A DNA stretch of 64,000 nucleotides from Acetobacterium bakii (lineage in GTDB: Bacteria; Bacillota; Clostridia; Eubacteriales; Eubacteriaceae): contig NZ_LGYO01000042.1 in NCBI RefSeq assembly GCF_001263355.1, positions 1-64,000 of the forward strand. Reading direction: 5' to 3'. The notes beneath the pieces were generated by a model. It made no database searches. It was not told where the DNA came from and saw only the letters and a list, made by a program, of their open reading frames with translations. The position numbers and the translations under genes are program-made. Shown piece by piece: positions 9,421 to 18,020 of the stretch (positions within the stretch are counted from its first letter, which is position 1; each line of letters begins with the position of its first letter).

Positions 9421-9454
9421 CGCTTTTACAGCAGCTGACAAGGCTTGGTGACCC

Positions 9455-9497
9455 AAAAACGACCAAAATTGAAAACAACAATTTTGGTCGTTTTTTT
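9455..9497. terminator. rho-independent terminator
   Basis: AAAAACGACCAAAATTG pairs with CAATTTTGGTCGTTTTTTT. It lies 35 bases after the flavoprotein stop. The stem core (ACGACCAAA-TTTGGTCGT) is shared with the terminator at 2072-2106. Confidence 0.85.
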
Positions 9498-9510
9498 AGA
9501 TTTTTAATCT

Positions 9511-9562
9511 TTCATTCGTGGTAATAAAATGATACAATATTTCCAATGAAGTCGATTGCACT
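9511..9562 (+). promoter_or_regulatory. recurrent promoter/leader block, copy A
   Basis: TTTTAATCTTTCATT, then GGTAATAAAATGATACAAT and ATTTCCAATG. Nearly the same block lies before the NYN gene (about 40373-40416) and the ICMT-like gene (50122-50168). TACAAT is the plausible -10 element; the -35 is weak. Confidence 0.5.
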
Positions 9563-9640
9563 GTCTATCTAGACTGTTCTCAATTAATCACTCGTCATTG
9601 ATCCATCTTGTCATATCATGGTTTATGAATGGAGGTAAAT

Positions 9641-10492
9641 ATGGAAAATCGCATCACTGGTTCAGTCATTACTGAGGGTGATACATTATATTTTAAAATC
9701 ACAGGTACAGGCGAACCTTTTGTATACATTGCAGGTGGTGGAGGAGACGGTGATCTTTTTTTGCCATTAGCAGATAAAATTTCTAATAAATATAAAGTCA
9801 TCACATATGATCGACGTGCCAATGGGCGAAGCACGATGAACTTCCCGGATGAATTTGATATTGCTCAACAAGCTCGCGATGTTGTAGCTGTTCTAAACGC
9901 ATGTGGTGAAACTTCTGCTTACTTTTTTGGTAACAGCAGTGGAGCTGTCATTGCGTTAGAGCTTGTTGCCACGTTCCCGGAAGTTGTAAAAACAGCAATT
10001 ATTCATGAAGCTCCTTTAGCCAGACTCGCTCCCGAAACTGAAAAATGGCAAGCTTTCTTTCAATCCTGTTATGCACGAAGCAAAAAGCTGGGTGGTTCTT
10101 CGATGGCGGCTGTAAAATTTATGTTTGGAATTGAGATTCCTCCATTTGATATGATCAAAGCCGAATTAAAGGCTCGAAAATATCTTAAAAACGAACCGAA
10201 ACAGCCTCATGAAATACGAATTCCATCAAAGCAAGCGACCGATTATCTTATCAAACATGAACTTCTTCCAGTCACCAATTACCAACCACAGCTGGAAAAA
10301 CTCAAAGAAAACAAAACAAAAATAGTGATAGCCATCGGAACTTATGCGATAGAACACCATACCTGGCTTTCAAAAATAGGCGAAAGACTACAATCCCAAA
10401 TCGGATGTAAGCTAGCTGTCTTTCCCGGCCATCATGCCTCATTCATGAGCGAACTGGAGGCGTGGTCTGTAGCCATTATTAAAGTGATATAA
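9641..10492 (+). CDS. alpha/beta hydrolase
   Basis: The enzyme has 283 residues and an alpha/beta-hydrolase fold. The oxyanion region is VYIAGGGGDGD (about residues 28-38), YDRRANGRS follows strand 4, the nucleophile elbow is GNSSGA (Ser99 in G-x-S-x-G), and the catalytic His lies in PGHHASF near the C-terminus. GGAGG stands 6 bases before ATG 9641, so the in-frame ATG at 9629 is rejected because it overlaps the ribosome site. It has its own leader (block A) and stands alone between two terminators. The substrate is not predictable. Confidence 0.85.
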   Translation: MENRITGSVITEGDTLYFKITGTGEPFVYIAGGGGDGDLFLPLADKISNKYKVITYDRRANGRSTMNFPDEFDIAQQARDVVAVLNACGETSAYFFGNSSGAVIALELVATFPEVVKTAIIHEAPLARLAPETEKWQAFFQSCYARSKKLGGSSMAAVKFMFGIEIPPFDMIKAELKARKYLKNEPKQPHEIRIPSKQATDYLIKHELLPVTNYQPQLEKLKENKTKIVIAIGTYAIEHHTWLSKIGERLQSQIGCKLAVFPGHHASFMSELEAWSVAIIKVI

Positions 10493-10499
10493 TAAATGT

Positions 10500-10676
10500 G
10501 ACCGGTAACCTGCCCCTAACTTATTCCTGGAACGCTATCATCGTATTCTTGCCAGAAAGCTAGTGAAAAATTGTATGAACGTTATATTCTATATTCCGAT
10601 AAAGTAGAAAGAGCAATCCAGGCGATTGTTAAAAATCATAAAAAAGCCGCTGAAACGTCTGTCATTTCAGCGGCTT
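10500..10676 (+). pseudogene. gene remnants in two frames
   Basis: There is no complete gene here. Bases 10528-10560 read LERYHRIL followed by a basic residue, matching the flavoprotein stretch at 9080-9120 in sequence and at the DNA level. A second frame then reads KLYERYILYSDKVERAIQAIVKNH and on to a stop inside the terminator. Both look like ends of lost genes, probably flavodoxin-family. The second identification is weak. Confidence 0.35.
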
Positions 10677-10679
10677 TTT
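10641..10679. terminator. bidirectional rho-independent terminator
   Basis: AAAAAGCCGCTGAAA pairs with TTTCAGCGGCTTTTT around a 9-base loop. It lies 57 bases past the stop of the minus-strand lipoprotein gene and can stop transcription from either side. Confidence 0.85.
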
Positions 10680-10736
10680 GATAGGCAGTATTAAATTAGA
10701 TCTTCACCTTTCATGGCATTCAAAAATTCAAGATTT

Positions 10737-11342
10737 TTAAAAATCAACAATTATTGTCGCGACATCTGTTTTATCCGGACCGGAGAATTTAACAGTTAAC
10801 ATGGATACTCCATTTTTCATCCAGACTCTGTCAATTTGCGGTTTGCCTTCGATGCTCTGAGTCGAGGACAATTCGTATCCATTACCCCCAAGTTTAGCTT
10901 TGATTTCCTCATAGGTCATCCCTTCAGAAATGCTTTGTGCCTGTTCGTCGGTAATTCGTTTATCATCCGGCAGTGTGATGAGGTAAGCTTCCAAACCCTC
11001 AACGCTCTTATTAAAAACAATTTTTGAGGTTCCATCTTGTGAAAAAACAGAGCTCAGACCAATCATGACGCCATTTCCGTTTGTGTCGGTATACTGGAAT
11101 ACATCGGTCATGGGTTCCTTGGCCGTTACACCCAAGGCTGTATCCACCTCCGCTTTTGTCTGGCCGAGTTGAACTTTGTCATAGAAAGCATAAATTTCTT
11201 TCAAGGCAGCAGTGCTATCAGCCGCTTTGGTACCACCACCCGTGTCTTTTGTGCCTTGTTGACTACAGCCAGCCATAAAGACTGACGCGGAAACCAGTAC
11301 AGCCATCAGAAAAATGAGTAGTTTGATTTTTGACTTTGTCAT
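10737..11342 (-). CDS. secreted lipoprotein with two SmpA/DUF3862-like repeats
   Basis: This 201-residue lipoprotein has a basic start, a hydrophobic segment and lipobox FMAGC (Cys about 26), then a Gly/Thr-rich linker. The mature part contains two related units: KVQLGQTKAEVDTALG (about 56-71) and SISEGMTYEEIKAKLGG (about 133-149). This is the x-G-x-(S/T)-x-x-E-V/I-x-x-x-L-G pattern of the BamE/SmpA-DUF3862-BLIP fold. No enzymatic residues are evident. It is a single gene ending at the 10641 hairpin. Its function is unknown. Confidence 0.75.
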   Translation of the reverse strand: MTKSKIKLLIFLMAVLVSASVFMAGCSQQGTKDTGGGTKAADSTAALKEIYAFYDKVQLGQTKAEVDTALGVTAKEPMTDVFQYTDTNGNGVMIGLSSVFSQDGTSKIVFNKSVEGLEAYLITLPDDKRITDEQAQSISEGMTYEEIKAKLGGNGYELSSTQSIEGKPQIDRVWMKNGVSMLTVKFSGPDKTDVATIIVDF

Positions 11343-11418
11343 AAAGAAACACCTTCTATTTCTTTCATTTCATTTATACCCACTGAGGCTGTTGAAAAAC
11401 AATGTCGATTAGATTACC

Positions 11419-12225
11419 TTATTTTGCTTTATCTATCATGGGAAGATCATCATAATAATTATGATTGTATCTTATTTTTAATTCCTGAATATTATTATTG
11501 ATTAATTTTTCTTCGATGGCTTTCTTTTTTTTATTATTATCCATAATATTGATGGTTTCCACCACACCATTGGTAATGGTTTCAAAACGATTATAAGGAA
11601 ATGCCACCGCCAGCTCATCATCCTTCCAGCCCGCGTTATGGCGGGTACCGATGCACATCATCGATACGTTGATATCATTAGTCAGGTAGGGAGTAGCTGT
11701 CGCTTCTGAACAAATAGCCTGATTTCCGGTCATTTTAAAACTCGACTGCAAACCATAGTAATAAGAATACCCCTGAATGACACGCATAATATTATAGGGA
11801 TTCGTCACCATCATCACCACATCAGGCTTCTGATTATAGTCTTCAAGCGGTTTAACCATAATGCCGTAAGCATGGTGATCACAAATACAGATCCCATCCT
11901 GCACACTTTTAGCAGTGCTCATATCGCGATATAATCCCAATTTCTGAGCATGCTGTCCGCTCTTATTAAAATCATCAGCTGCTTTCAGTCCGGTGGCACG
12001 AGCCCCACCCATACAGGTCAGATCATCACCGGTTGCTTTAAAACCGGTTCCCGCCATGGCCGCTTTTACCATGACACAATAATGCATTCTTTTTTTTACC
12101 GGTTCAACATCAGCCGCCTCATAGTCAGATTTAGTAAAGAGAAACTTAATTCCCACGATTCTTTTATTTAGAGTCAATGCACAGTTCATTTTTATAACCG
12201 ATTGTTTTAAATTTTGTGTATTCAT
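11419..12225 (-). CDS. DUF169 family protein in a methionine-type ABC operon
   Basis: The protein is 268 residues and soluble, without a signal peptide. It resembles DUF169: an N-terminal strand-helix region, the central cysteine- and glycine-rich stretch LTCMGGARATGL, DGICICDHHAYGIMVKPL, and NPYNIMRVIQGYSYYYG. Several conserved Cys and His residues suggest metal or cofactor binding, which is unproven. It is the last gene of metQ-metN-metI-DUF169, 17 bases after metI, so it is expected to be co-transcribed with the importer. DUF169 members have no firmly assigned activity that I know of. Confidence 0.75.
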   Translation of the reverse strand: MNTQNLKQSVIKMNCALTLNKRIVGIKFLFTKSDYEAADVEPVKKRMHYCVMVKAAMAGTGFKATGDDLTCMGGARATGLKAADDFNKSGQHAQKLGLYRDMSTAKSVQDGICICDHHAYGIMVKPLEDYNQKPDVVMMVTNPYNIMRVIQGYSYYYGLQSSFKMTGNQAICSEATATPYLTNDINVSMMCIGTRHNAGWKDDELAVAFPYNRFETITNGVVETINIMDNNKKKKAIEEKLINNNIQELKIRYNHNYYDDLPMIDKAK

Positions 12226-12242
12226 CTGGTTGCCATCCTTTA

Positions 12243-12914
12243 TTATAATTTTTTATATATGAAATTCCCGATTCCTTGAATAATTTGCGCCATAATACAG
12301 AGAATAATTACGGCTGTATACAAGATCACATTATTGAAGCTCTGGTAACCATAATTCAAAGCCACTGCACCTAGGCCACCGGCACCAACTGCTCCGGCGA
12401 TGGTGGTGGCGGCGAGATAGGAAATAGTTGTGAGTGTCATACCCGCCACGAGAGACGGAATCGCTTCTTTAACCATGACTCTGAACACGATTTGCATATT
12501 GGAAGCGCCAAAGGAACGGGCGGCTTCAATCAGCTGTTTATCCACCTGGGCGAAGGCATTTTCAAAAATTCGGGCGATAAAAGGGGTTGCTGCAATGGTT
12601 AGAGGTAATATGGCAGCTTTTTCACCGATGGTTGTGCCGACCACAGCACGGGTAAGCGGAGATATCGCTACAATTAATATGATAATCGGAAAGGAACGGA
12701 CCATGTTTACAAAAAAGTCCAACACCTTATAAAGACGTTTGTGCGGGTCCAGGCCATCCGGTCTGACTATGATTAAGATAATCGACAAAGCAAAGCCAAA
12801 TATAAATGCCAAAACCATGGTGGCGGTAAGCATCCGCAGTGTGGAAAATATGGAAGGGCCGATAATTCCGTTAAAGTATTTCCACCATTCGGCACAGAAT
12901 TCTCCATTAAACAC
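12243..12914 (-). CDS. metI: methionine-type ABC transporter permease
   Basis: The inner-membrane permease has 223 residues and about five hydrophobic helices. EAARSFGASNMQIVFRVMVKEAIPSL is the EAA loop that docks on the ATPase, and TTIAGAVGAGGLGAVALNYGYQ is the MetI hallmark. The start is GTG 12914 behind AGGAGG; it overlaps the 3' end of metN by 8 bases, implying coupled translation. It partners MetN and MetQ. Substrate specificity (methionine, its derivatives or another small molecule) is set by the binding protein and not certain. Confidence 0.9.
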   Translation of the reverse strand: MFNGEFCAEWWKYFNGIIGPSIFSTLRMLTATMVLAFIFGFALSIILIIVRPDGLDPHKRLYKVLDFFVNMVRSFPIIILIVAISPLTRAVVGTTIGEKAAILPLTIAATPFIARIFENAFAQVDKQLIEAARSFGASNMQIVFRVMVKEAIPSLVAGMTLTTISYLAATTIAGAVGAGGLGAVALNYGYQSFNNVILYTAVIILCIMAQIIQGIGNFIYKKL

Positions 12915-13914
12915 GTTTGTCCTCCTCTAACTCATTTGAAGTATTGATTTCGTCTTCAATATTTTTCCAAACAACATGGTGACAATCCATATAGTTTGTT
13001 ATTTTAGCAAAAGATTCGACCGGGATATTAATGATCAGCGAACCCAAAACACTGTTCCGATAGCGCTCCGTTTCGCCTCCCAAAATCATAAAGTCAGCAT
13101 CCAATTCTCGGGACATTTGTGTCACGATGGTTTTTTCAGCGGTTTCGCGAGACAATAGCACTTTGAGGTTGACGCCACTCTTTGGAAAGATTAAATCTTT
13201 GTTGCCAATGAGGTTACTTAACGCTCTGGATTGATTGAGGAAAACAGTTTCCACCGGCCCGCTTTCGACAATCAGTCCATTTTCCATAATCGATATCTCT
13301 TCACAGGCACTCCGAAGTACCGACATCTGGTGGGTGACGACTACGATGGTTATCCCAAGCTGGTTATTGATTTCGTTAAGAAGGGTAATAATGGATTTGG
13401 CCGTATTCGGATCAAGTGCAGATGTGGCTTCATCACAAAGTAAAATCTTGGGATCCATCGACAGCGCTCGGGCAATGGCCACCCGTTGCTTTTGCCCACC
13501 TGAGAGTTCATTGGGTCGGGCATATAGTTTATCTGGAATTCCCACCATTTCCACCAGTTCTTTTATTCTTTTATCAATATGCTTTTTTTTATAGTTCCAA
13601 CATTTCATGGGGAGTGCAATATTTTCATAAACCGATAATCGGTTTAATAAAGAAAATTGCTGAAAAATCATCCCGATTTCCCGTTTAAATTCCCGTGCTT
13701 CTTTATCAGATAAGGAATTAACTTCAATTCCGTCCACCGTTAATGATCCGCTATCATAGCTTTCCAGCCCATTGATGCACCTTAACAGGGTGGATTTTCC
13801 AGCGCCGCTTCGTCCGATTAGGCCATATACCTGTCCCGCTTGGATTGTTAGATTGATATCACTGAGCACATTAAGGGAATCATAGCTTTTTTTGAGATTC
13901 GTTGCTTTTATCAT
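12907..13914 (-). CDS. metN: methionine-type ABC transporter ATP-binding protein
   Basis: The ATPase has about 335 residues. Walker A is GRSGAGKST (about 36-44), the signature LSGGQKQRVAIARAL, Walker B ILLCDEATSALDP, and the H-loop VVTHQMSVL. A C-terminal NIL (ferredoxin-like) domain follows (about 255-325), the regulatory domain that senses substrate in MetN proteins. AAAGG lies 8 bases before ATG 13914, whereas the upstream ATG at 13920 is only 2 bases away, so 13914 is preferred. Operon position is second. Confidence 0.92.
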   Translation of the reverse strand: MIKATNLKKSYDSLNVLSDINLTIQAGQVYGLIGRSGAGKSTLLRCINGLESYDSGSLTVDGIEVNSLSDKEAREFKREIGMIFQQFSLLNRLSVYENIALPMKCWNYKKKHIDKRIKELVEMVGIPDKLYARPNELSGGQKQRVAIARALSMDPKILLCDEATSALDPNTAKSIITLLNEINNQLGITIVVVTHQMSVLRSACEEISIMENGLIVESGPVETVFLNQSRALSNLIGNKDLIFPKSGVNLKVLLSRETAEKTIVTQMSRELDADFMILGGETERYRNSVLGSLIINIPVESFAKITNYMDCHHVVWKNIEDEINTSNELEEDKRV

Positions 13915-13997
13915 TGTCATAACCTTTCACTTCTGACAAAAATATGCAAAAGGCCGCCAAAAATGGCTTCCTTTCGCATACTGAGATCAGGTCTTAC

Positions 13998-14825
13998 TTA
14001 TTCATTTGTTTTCGGGTATTGTGTCAATGAGCCGGCAAATATTTCTTCGAATTTGGCTCTCATTTCGTCGGAAGTAATAATTGTCATTGCATCTTTTATC
14101 CAGGGCTCATCTACCGATTTGGAATCGATGGTTAATCCAACCGGACAATCCTTGGATGTTTTGTCTTCAGCGATGTATGATTTGGGGTCAATTCCGACAG
14201 CTCTGATTCTGGTTGCTGATGTTACAACGGCATCCGCATCATTAATACTTCTGGCTGTTGTCGTGATTTCTGCAGGCAGAAGTTGAATACTTTTAGGATT
14301 TTCTGCAATGTCCAACGTCGAATAAAATTCACCTGTTTTGGGATTCAGAGTGATCAAACCAGATTCCTCCAGCATAATTAGACTGCATTCCATATTGCTG
14401 GGATCATTTGGGATGACAATGGTTGCCTCATCCGGAAGATCCGCAACACTCTTGTACTTGGCTGAATACATGGCCATTGGGTAATAGAAAATATAGGGTT
14501 TGACCATAACCAGATCGGTGTTGTTTTCTTTATTGAAAGTATCGATCCAATGAATGTGATTATGGATAAAGCCATCAATAGAACCATCAGAAGTCGCGGT
14601 AGCCGGCATATTGTTGGCGTCAAACATCACCACTTCGACTTGGTACCCCTTTTTTATCAACTCATCTTTTAATGCAGTGGTATAAGGCTCGATGGTTGAC
14701 ATGGTTCCAAGTTTAATAACTTTATCTTCTTTGGTCGCACTGGCTTGCTGGGTACATCCCGTCACCGATAGCATTGCTATTAAGGTGAGGGACACACATA
14801 AAAGTCTAAATATTTTTGTTTTCAA
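13998..14825 (-). CDS. metQ: methionine-type substrate-binding lipoprotein
   Basis: This is the solute-binding component of the MetNIQ-type importer, anchored by its lipobox (SVTGC, Cys about 24). The mature region begins with KVIKLGTMSTIEPYTTALKD and continues with NLA/MetQ-family features (GSIDGFIHNHIHW, VIPNDPSNMECSLIML). I chose TTG 14825 because AGGAGG precedes it by 7 bases and it yields a standard signal peptide; the 298-codon version adds a non-signal N-terminus. It is first in the operon. The preceding 21-bp perfect hairpin belongs to the upstream gene. No SAM riboswitch is visible in the short leader. Confidence 0.88.
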   Translation of the reverse strand: MKTKIFRLLCVSLTLIAMLSVTGCTQQASATKEDKVIKLGTMSTIEPYTTALKDELIKKGYQVEVVMFDANNMPATATSDGSIDGFIHNHIHWIDTFNKENNTDLVMVKPYIFYYPMAMYSAKYKSVADLPDEATIVIPNDPSNMECSLIMLEESGLITLNPKTGEFYSTLDIAENPKSIQLLPAEITTTARSINDADAVVTSATRIRAVGIDPKSYIAEDKTSKDCPVGLTIDSKSVDEPWIKDAMTIITSDEMRAKFEEIFAGSLTQYPKTNE

Positions 14826-14885
14826 ATTAAGTCCTCCTCTTTCATTCGTGTAAATTTTAACATAAAATAAGTAATATTTTGCTGG

Positions 14886-14934
14886 AAATAACAAAGAGGA
14901 ATATCAAAACTTCTGATATTCCTCTTTGTTATTT
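14886..14934 (-). terminator. perfect 21-bp hairpin after the SGNH hydrolase gene
   Basis: AAATAACAAAGAGGAATATC(A) at 14886-14906 pairs without mismatch to 14914-14934 around a 7-base loop. It follows the minus-strand hydrolase stop and precedes metQ. The T-tract is short, so it may also act as a transcript-stabilising element. Confidence 0.7.
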
Positions 14935-14977
14935 TAGAGAAGAAGGGCTTTTATCAAAGAAATTATCGATGAATCAT

Positions 14978-15754
14978 TTAATCGATGCCATTTAAAACTC
15001 GATCAAGCTCTTCGGCAATCACCTGATAACCGATGCTGCTGGGGTGAAACTGATCGGCTGCCAGATAGGTTTCAAGATGATCCTTAAATTGGTCATAGGT
15101 GGGGATATAGGCCGTTTTCAAACCGGCAGCGGCGATCAGCCCCGTTTTATAATTCCATTCCAAAAGATTTTGAGAATTTTGCACATCGAGTTCGGAATAA
15201 GGATTATTTAAACCGATCAGAGCGATTTGGGCCTCGGGATTAAGATTGCGAATGCGGTTAAGGGTCGCGTCAAGATTTTTCTGATAGGTGTTAAAGGTTT
15301 CCTGAAAGGCCATATCCAAAGACAGGACATCCTCACTTTGGATGCCTGTTAAATCATTACCGCCAATGGAGATAATAATTAAGTCGGCAGCGGCAATAAA
15401 GGCTTCATTTTCAGGGGCTTCCACCAGTGCTGCCAGGTCGGCACTGGTGGCGCCGGAGACCGACAGATTAGTGACTTCGATGGTTTCTTCGGAATCGATC
15501 AGCGCCGCATAGCGTTTGCCGATGCCCATATCCGGTTCATCACCGACGCCGTAGCCGATGGAATCCCCCAGCACCAATATATTTTTAGCAGCGCTGGACG
15601 GTTCAGTTTGAATATTCTCCGGGGGGGCAGGAATTTCTTCCTGACTTTTTTCGCCGCCATTGGTGATGGCAATCGCGGTGATCAGGCCCGTCACAAAAAC
15701 AAGAATGAGGGCGCTGGATAACAGCAAAATGAGGGGCCATATTTTTTTTATCAT
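14978..15754 (-). CDS. membrane-anchored SGNH/GDSL hydrolase
   Basis: The protein has 258 residues. An N-terminal transmembrane anchor (about 6-30) and a Pro/Glu-rich linker precede an SGNH domain exposed outside the cell. Block I is VLGDSIGYGVGD with Ser65, block III is IGGND (about 129-133), and block V is DQFHPSSIGY with the Asp and His of the triad (about 237-241). It follows an ABC-2 exporter ATPase and permease (gap 12 bases) and is probably co-transcribed with them. Esterase or lipase/acyl-modifying activity is expected; the substrate is unknown. Confidence 0.88.
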   Translation of the reverse strand: MIKKIWPLILLLSSALILVFVTGLITAIAITNGGEKSQEEIPAPPENIQTEPSSAAKNILVLGDSIGYGVGDEPDMGIGKRYAALIDSEETIEVTNLSVSGATSADLAALVEAPENEAFIAAADLIIISIGGNDLTGIQSEDVLSLDMAFQETFNTYQKNLDATLNRIRNLNPEAQIALIGLNNPYSELDVQNSQNLLEWNYKTGLIAAAGLKTAYIPTYDQFKDHLETYLAADQFHPSSIGYQVIAEELDRVLNGID

Positions 15755-15766
15755 TGTTGCCTCCTT

Positions 15767-16771
15767 TTATACCAGAACATCTTTGCGATTAAAAACCATA
15801 AACCCGATCATCAGTGACAGCAACCCCCATAAGCCAAGGGTGATGATTGAAAAATTCAAGCTCATCCCGCCGATGGGCTGATAGGAACCGGTTAAATAAC
15901 GGGTGAGATCCAGATTAGTGACAAAGAAAAACTTGACGATGGCCCAATCCGACAGAAAAAACTGCAGAAATTGGCCGCCAATCAGGGCTGCCATTAAGAC
16001 CCCAATGGCCGTGGCGGTATTTTCAACGAGAATGGAAATAAGTAAGGTAATCGCGGCAATCACAATCGACACGTACCAGGTCAACGAATAAATTAATAAG
16101 CTGTACTGAAAGCGCGTGACCAGAATCACGGAATCGGCGTTTAATTGTCCATCGATTAAGCTAAAACCGGTGGCGACGGGTTCATTAAAGCCCCATTGCC
16201 GAAAGAACAGATAGGATATCAGAACGGATAGAATACCGATAATTAAGACCACCAGGGTGGTCATCAGAATCAGTGCAATCAGCTTGCTCAGCAGAATTTT
16301 CCACCGCGGGACCGCCCGGGTTAACAGGACCTTAATGGTCCCGGTTGAAAATTCGCCGGAGACCAGATCGGCAGCGAGGATCACAATGATCAGGGGAATC
16401 AGCAGCGAAATGCCCTGTTCCACAAAATCGACGCTGAACTTGACCGCGCTGGGGGTAATCGGATTAATATCGTTTTCGATAAAATAACGCAATTGCCTGA
16501 TTTCAATTTCCGTGGAGGCAATGCCGCTGTCAGGAATATAGGGGCTATCGAGGCGATTTTCCAAATCGTTCAGGCGTTGGGTGGCCAGGCTTTTCCAATC
16601 GTAGGTCCCAGCCCCGGAAAAATTTTCAAAGCGGTCAATATTTTTTTCATAGGTATATTGTTGTCCATAGGAAAGCAGGGTGATAAAAATGATCAGTAAG
16701 CCGATAATCAAAATTAATTTTTTCTTTAACAGAAGTTTCGTGACTTCATTGCGAATGAGTATTAGCATCAT
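15767..16771 (-). CDS. ABC-2 type transporter permease
   Basis: The permease has 334 residues: one helix at about 18-36, an extracytoplasmic segment of about 75 residues, then five further helices. VSGEFSTGTIKVLLTRAVPRWKILLSKL is the conserved cytoplasmic motif of BcrB/NatB-type permeases. AAAGGATAAG precedes the start. It lies 10 bases after the ATPase gene and forms one exporter with it. The substrate is unknown; bacitracin- or lantibiotic-type resistance is one family precedent. Confidence 0.87.
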   Translation of the reverse strand: MMLILIRNEVTKLLLKKKLILIIGLLIIFITLLSYGQQYTYEKNIDRFENFSGAGTYDWKSLATQRLNDLENRLDSPYIPDSGIASTEIEIRQLRYFIENDINPITPSAVKFSVDFVEQGISLLIPLIIVILAADLVSGEFSTGTIKVLLTRAVPRWKILLSKLIALILMTTLVVLIIGILSVLISYLFFRQWGFNEPVATGFSLIDGQLNADSVILVTRFQYSLLIYSLTWYVSIVIAAITLLISILVENTATAIGVLMAALIGGQFLQFFLSDWAIVKFFFVTNLDLTRYLTGSYQPIGGMSLNFSIITLGLWGLLSLMIGFMVFNRKDVLV

Positions 16772-16781
16772 CTTATCCTTT

Positions 16782-17696
16782 CTACTGGATAGTTCGCTGG
16801 TTGGTTACGCTGAGGAAGAGATCTTCCAGGGTTTTGTTTTTGGCATAGACGGTGTGGAGTTCAAGGCCTGCTGTGATAAAAGTTGCATTGATTTGGGGTA
16901 GGACTTTCAGGTCGATGGCGGCAATCAGTTCGTTGTGCTCATTGAGCAGGGATGCCAGGTTAAAATTCTCACTGAGGATCTTTTGCCCCTTGATGGGATC
17001 ATTTAAAACCCAAACGATTTCGCCGGTTGACAACATGTCAGTAACCGTGCCGTCTTGAACAATCATGCCATTATTGATAATACAGACCCGATCACACATC
17101 AACTGGACTTCACTGATTAAGTGCGATGAAATGAGGACCGAAATACCCGTGTCTTTCGCCAGGGATTTGACAATTTCCCGAAACTCATGAATGCCCTGGG
17201 GATCGAGGCCGTTGGTGGGTTCATCAAGTATCAGTAAATCGGGTTTGTGAATCAGGGCTTGGGCTAAACCGATGCGCTGCTTCATGCCCATGGAATAAAT
17301 GCGTACCTTATCATGAATGCGATTTTCCATGCCGACCAGAGTGACTGCCTGATCTATCGCTGCCTGGGTGACATGCTTTGACATCGAACCTAATAGTTCC
17401 AGGTTTTTATAACCGCTCATATAATCGTATAAATCAGGGCCTTCAATGATGCAGCCGACATGAGCCATAGCCTTGACGTAATCATCACGAATCGAATGTC
17501 CGCAGATTGAAATGGTGCCGGCGCTGGGCCGTGATAAACCCACCAGCATTCTCAAAGTCGTCGATTTGCCGGCGCCATTAGGTCCTAAAAAACCTAAAAC
17601 TTCACCTTTTCTAAGCTGAAAGCTGATATCTTTGATAATTTCTTTTTTCTTAATGCTTTTGGAGATGTGTGAGACGTTTAAAACCAGAGTATCCAT
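16782..17696 (-). CDS. ABC-2 exporter ATP-binding protein (BcrA/NatA type)
   Basis: The ATPase has 304 residues. Walker A is GPNGAGKST (about 39-47), the signature is YSMGMKQRIGLAQAL, Walker B is LLILDEPTNGLDPQG, and the H-loop is ISSHLISEV. The C-terminal 80 residues are the variable extension of this subfamily. It is the first gene of a three-gene minus-strand operon with the permease and the SGNH hydrolase. Confidence 0.92.
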   Translation of the reverse strand: MDTLVLNVSHISKSIKKKEIIKDISFQLRKGEVLGFLGPNGAGKSTTLRMLVGLSRPSAGTISICGHSIRDDYVKAMAHVGCIIEGPDLYDYMSGYKNLELLGSMSKHVTQAAIDQAVTLVGMENRIHDKVRIYSMGMKQRIGLAQALIHKPDLLILDEPTNGLDPQGIHEFREIVKSLAKDTGISVLISSHLISEVQLMCDRVCIINNGMIVQDGTVTDMLSTGEIVWVLNDPIKGQKILSENFNLASLLNEHNELIAAIDLKVLPQINATFITAGLELHTVYAKNKTLEDLFLSVTNQRTIQ

Positions 17697-17789
17697 AAAA
17701 CCCTCTCTTTATAGATGATGGGAATGTTTCTACTAACCTATATGCCCTGAAGAAGGAGTGTCAAACAAGAATTTTTTGGAGGGGGTCGT

Positions 17790-17892
17790 GGGGACGTTTC
17801 GTTTGTCATATGACCGGTTGATATTTGGTGATGAGACAGCCGAAACGTCCCCATGTCATAGTGATGAGACAGCCGAAACGTCCCCATGTCAT
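17790..17892. repeat. REPIN-like inverted repeat, copy 2, with duplicated right arm
   Basis: GGGGACGTTTCG (17790-17801) pairs with CGAAACGTCCCC (17841-17852). The right arm and its flank, a 33-base unit starting GTGATGAGACAGCC, is then repeated in tandem (17828-17860 and 17861-17892). A 147-codon minus-strand frame here encodes the repeat itself and is not a gene. Confidence 0.85.
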
Positions 17893-18020
17893 ACCATGTC
17901 ATAATAGGTGGATGGAATAAACAGTTTGAAAAAGAACTTTTCAGTTTAATTGCATTTAGAACTATAATTCCCATTAAACGTGGTATATAATAAGATATAT
18001 TTAAGGAAGAGGTGAATGTA

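Noticed and set aside
14826-14894. Longer MetQ N-terminus starting at 14894
   Set aside because: It lacks a ribosome site and would place 23 unrelated residues before a normal lipoprotein signal.
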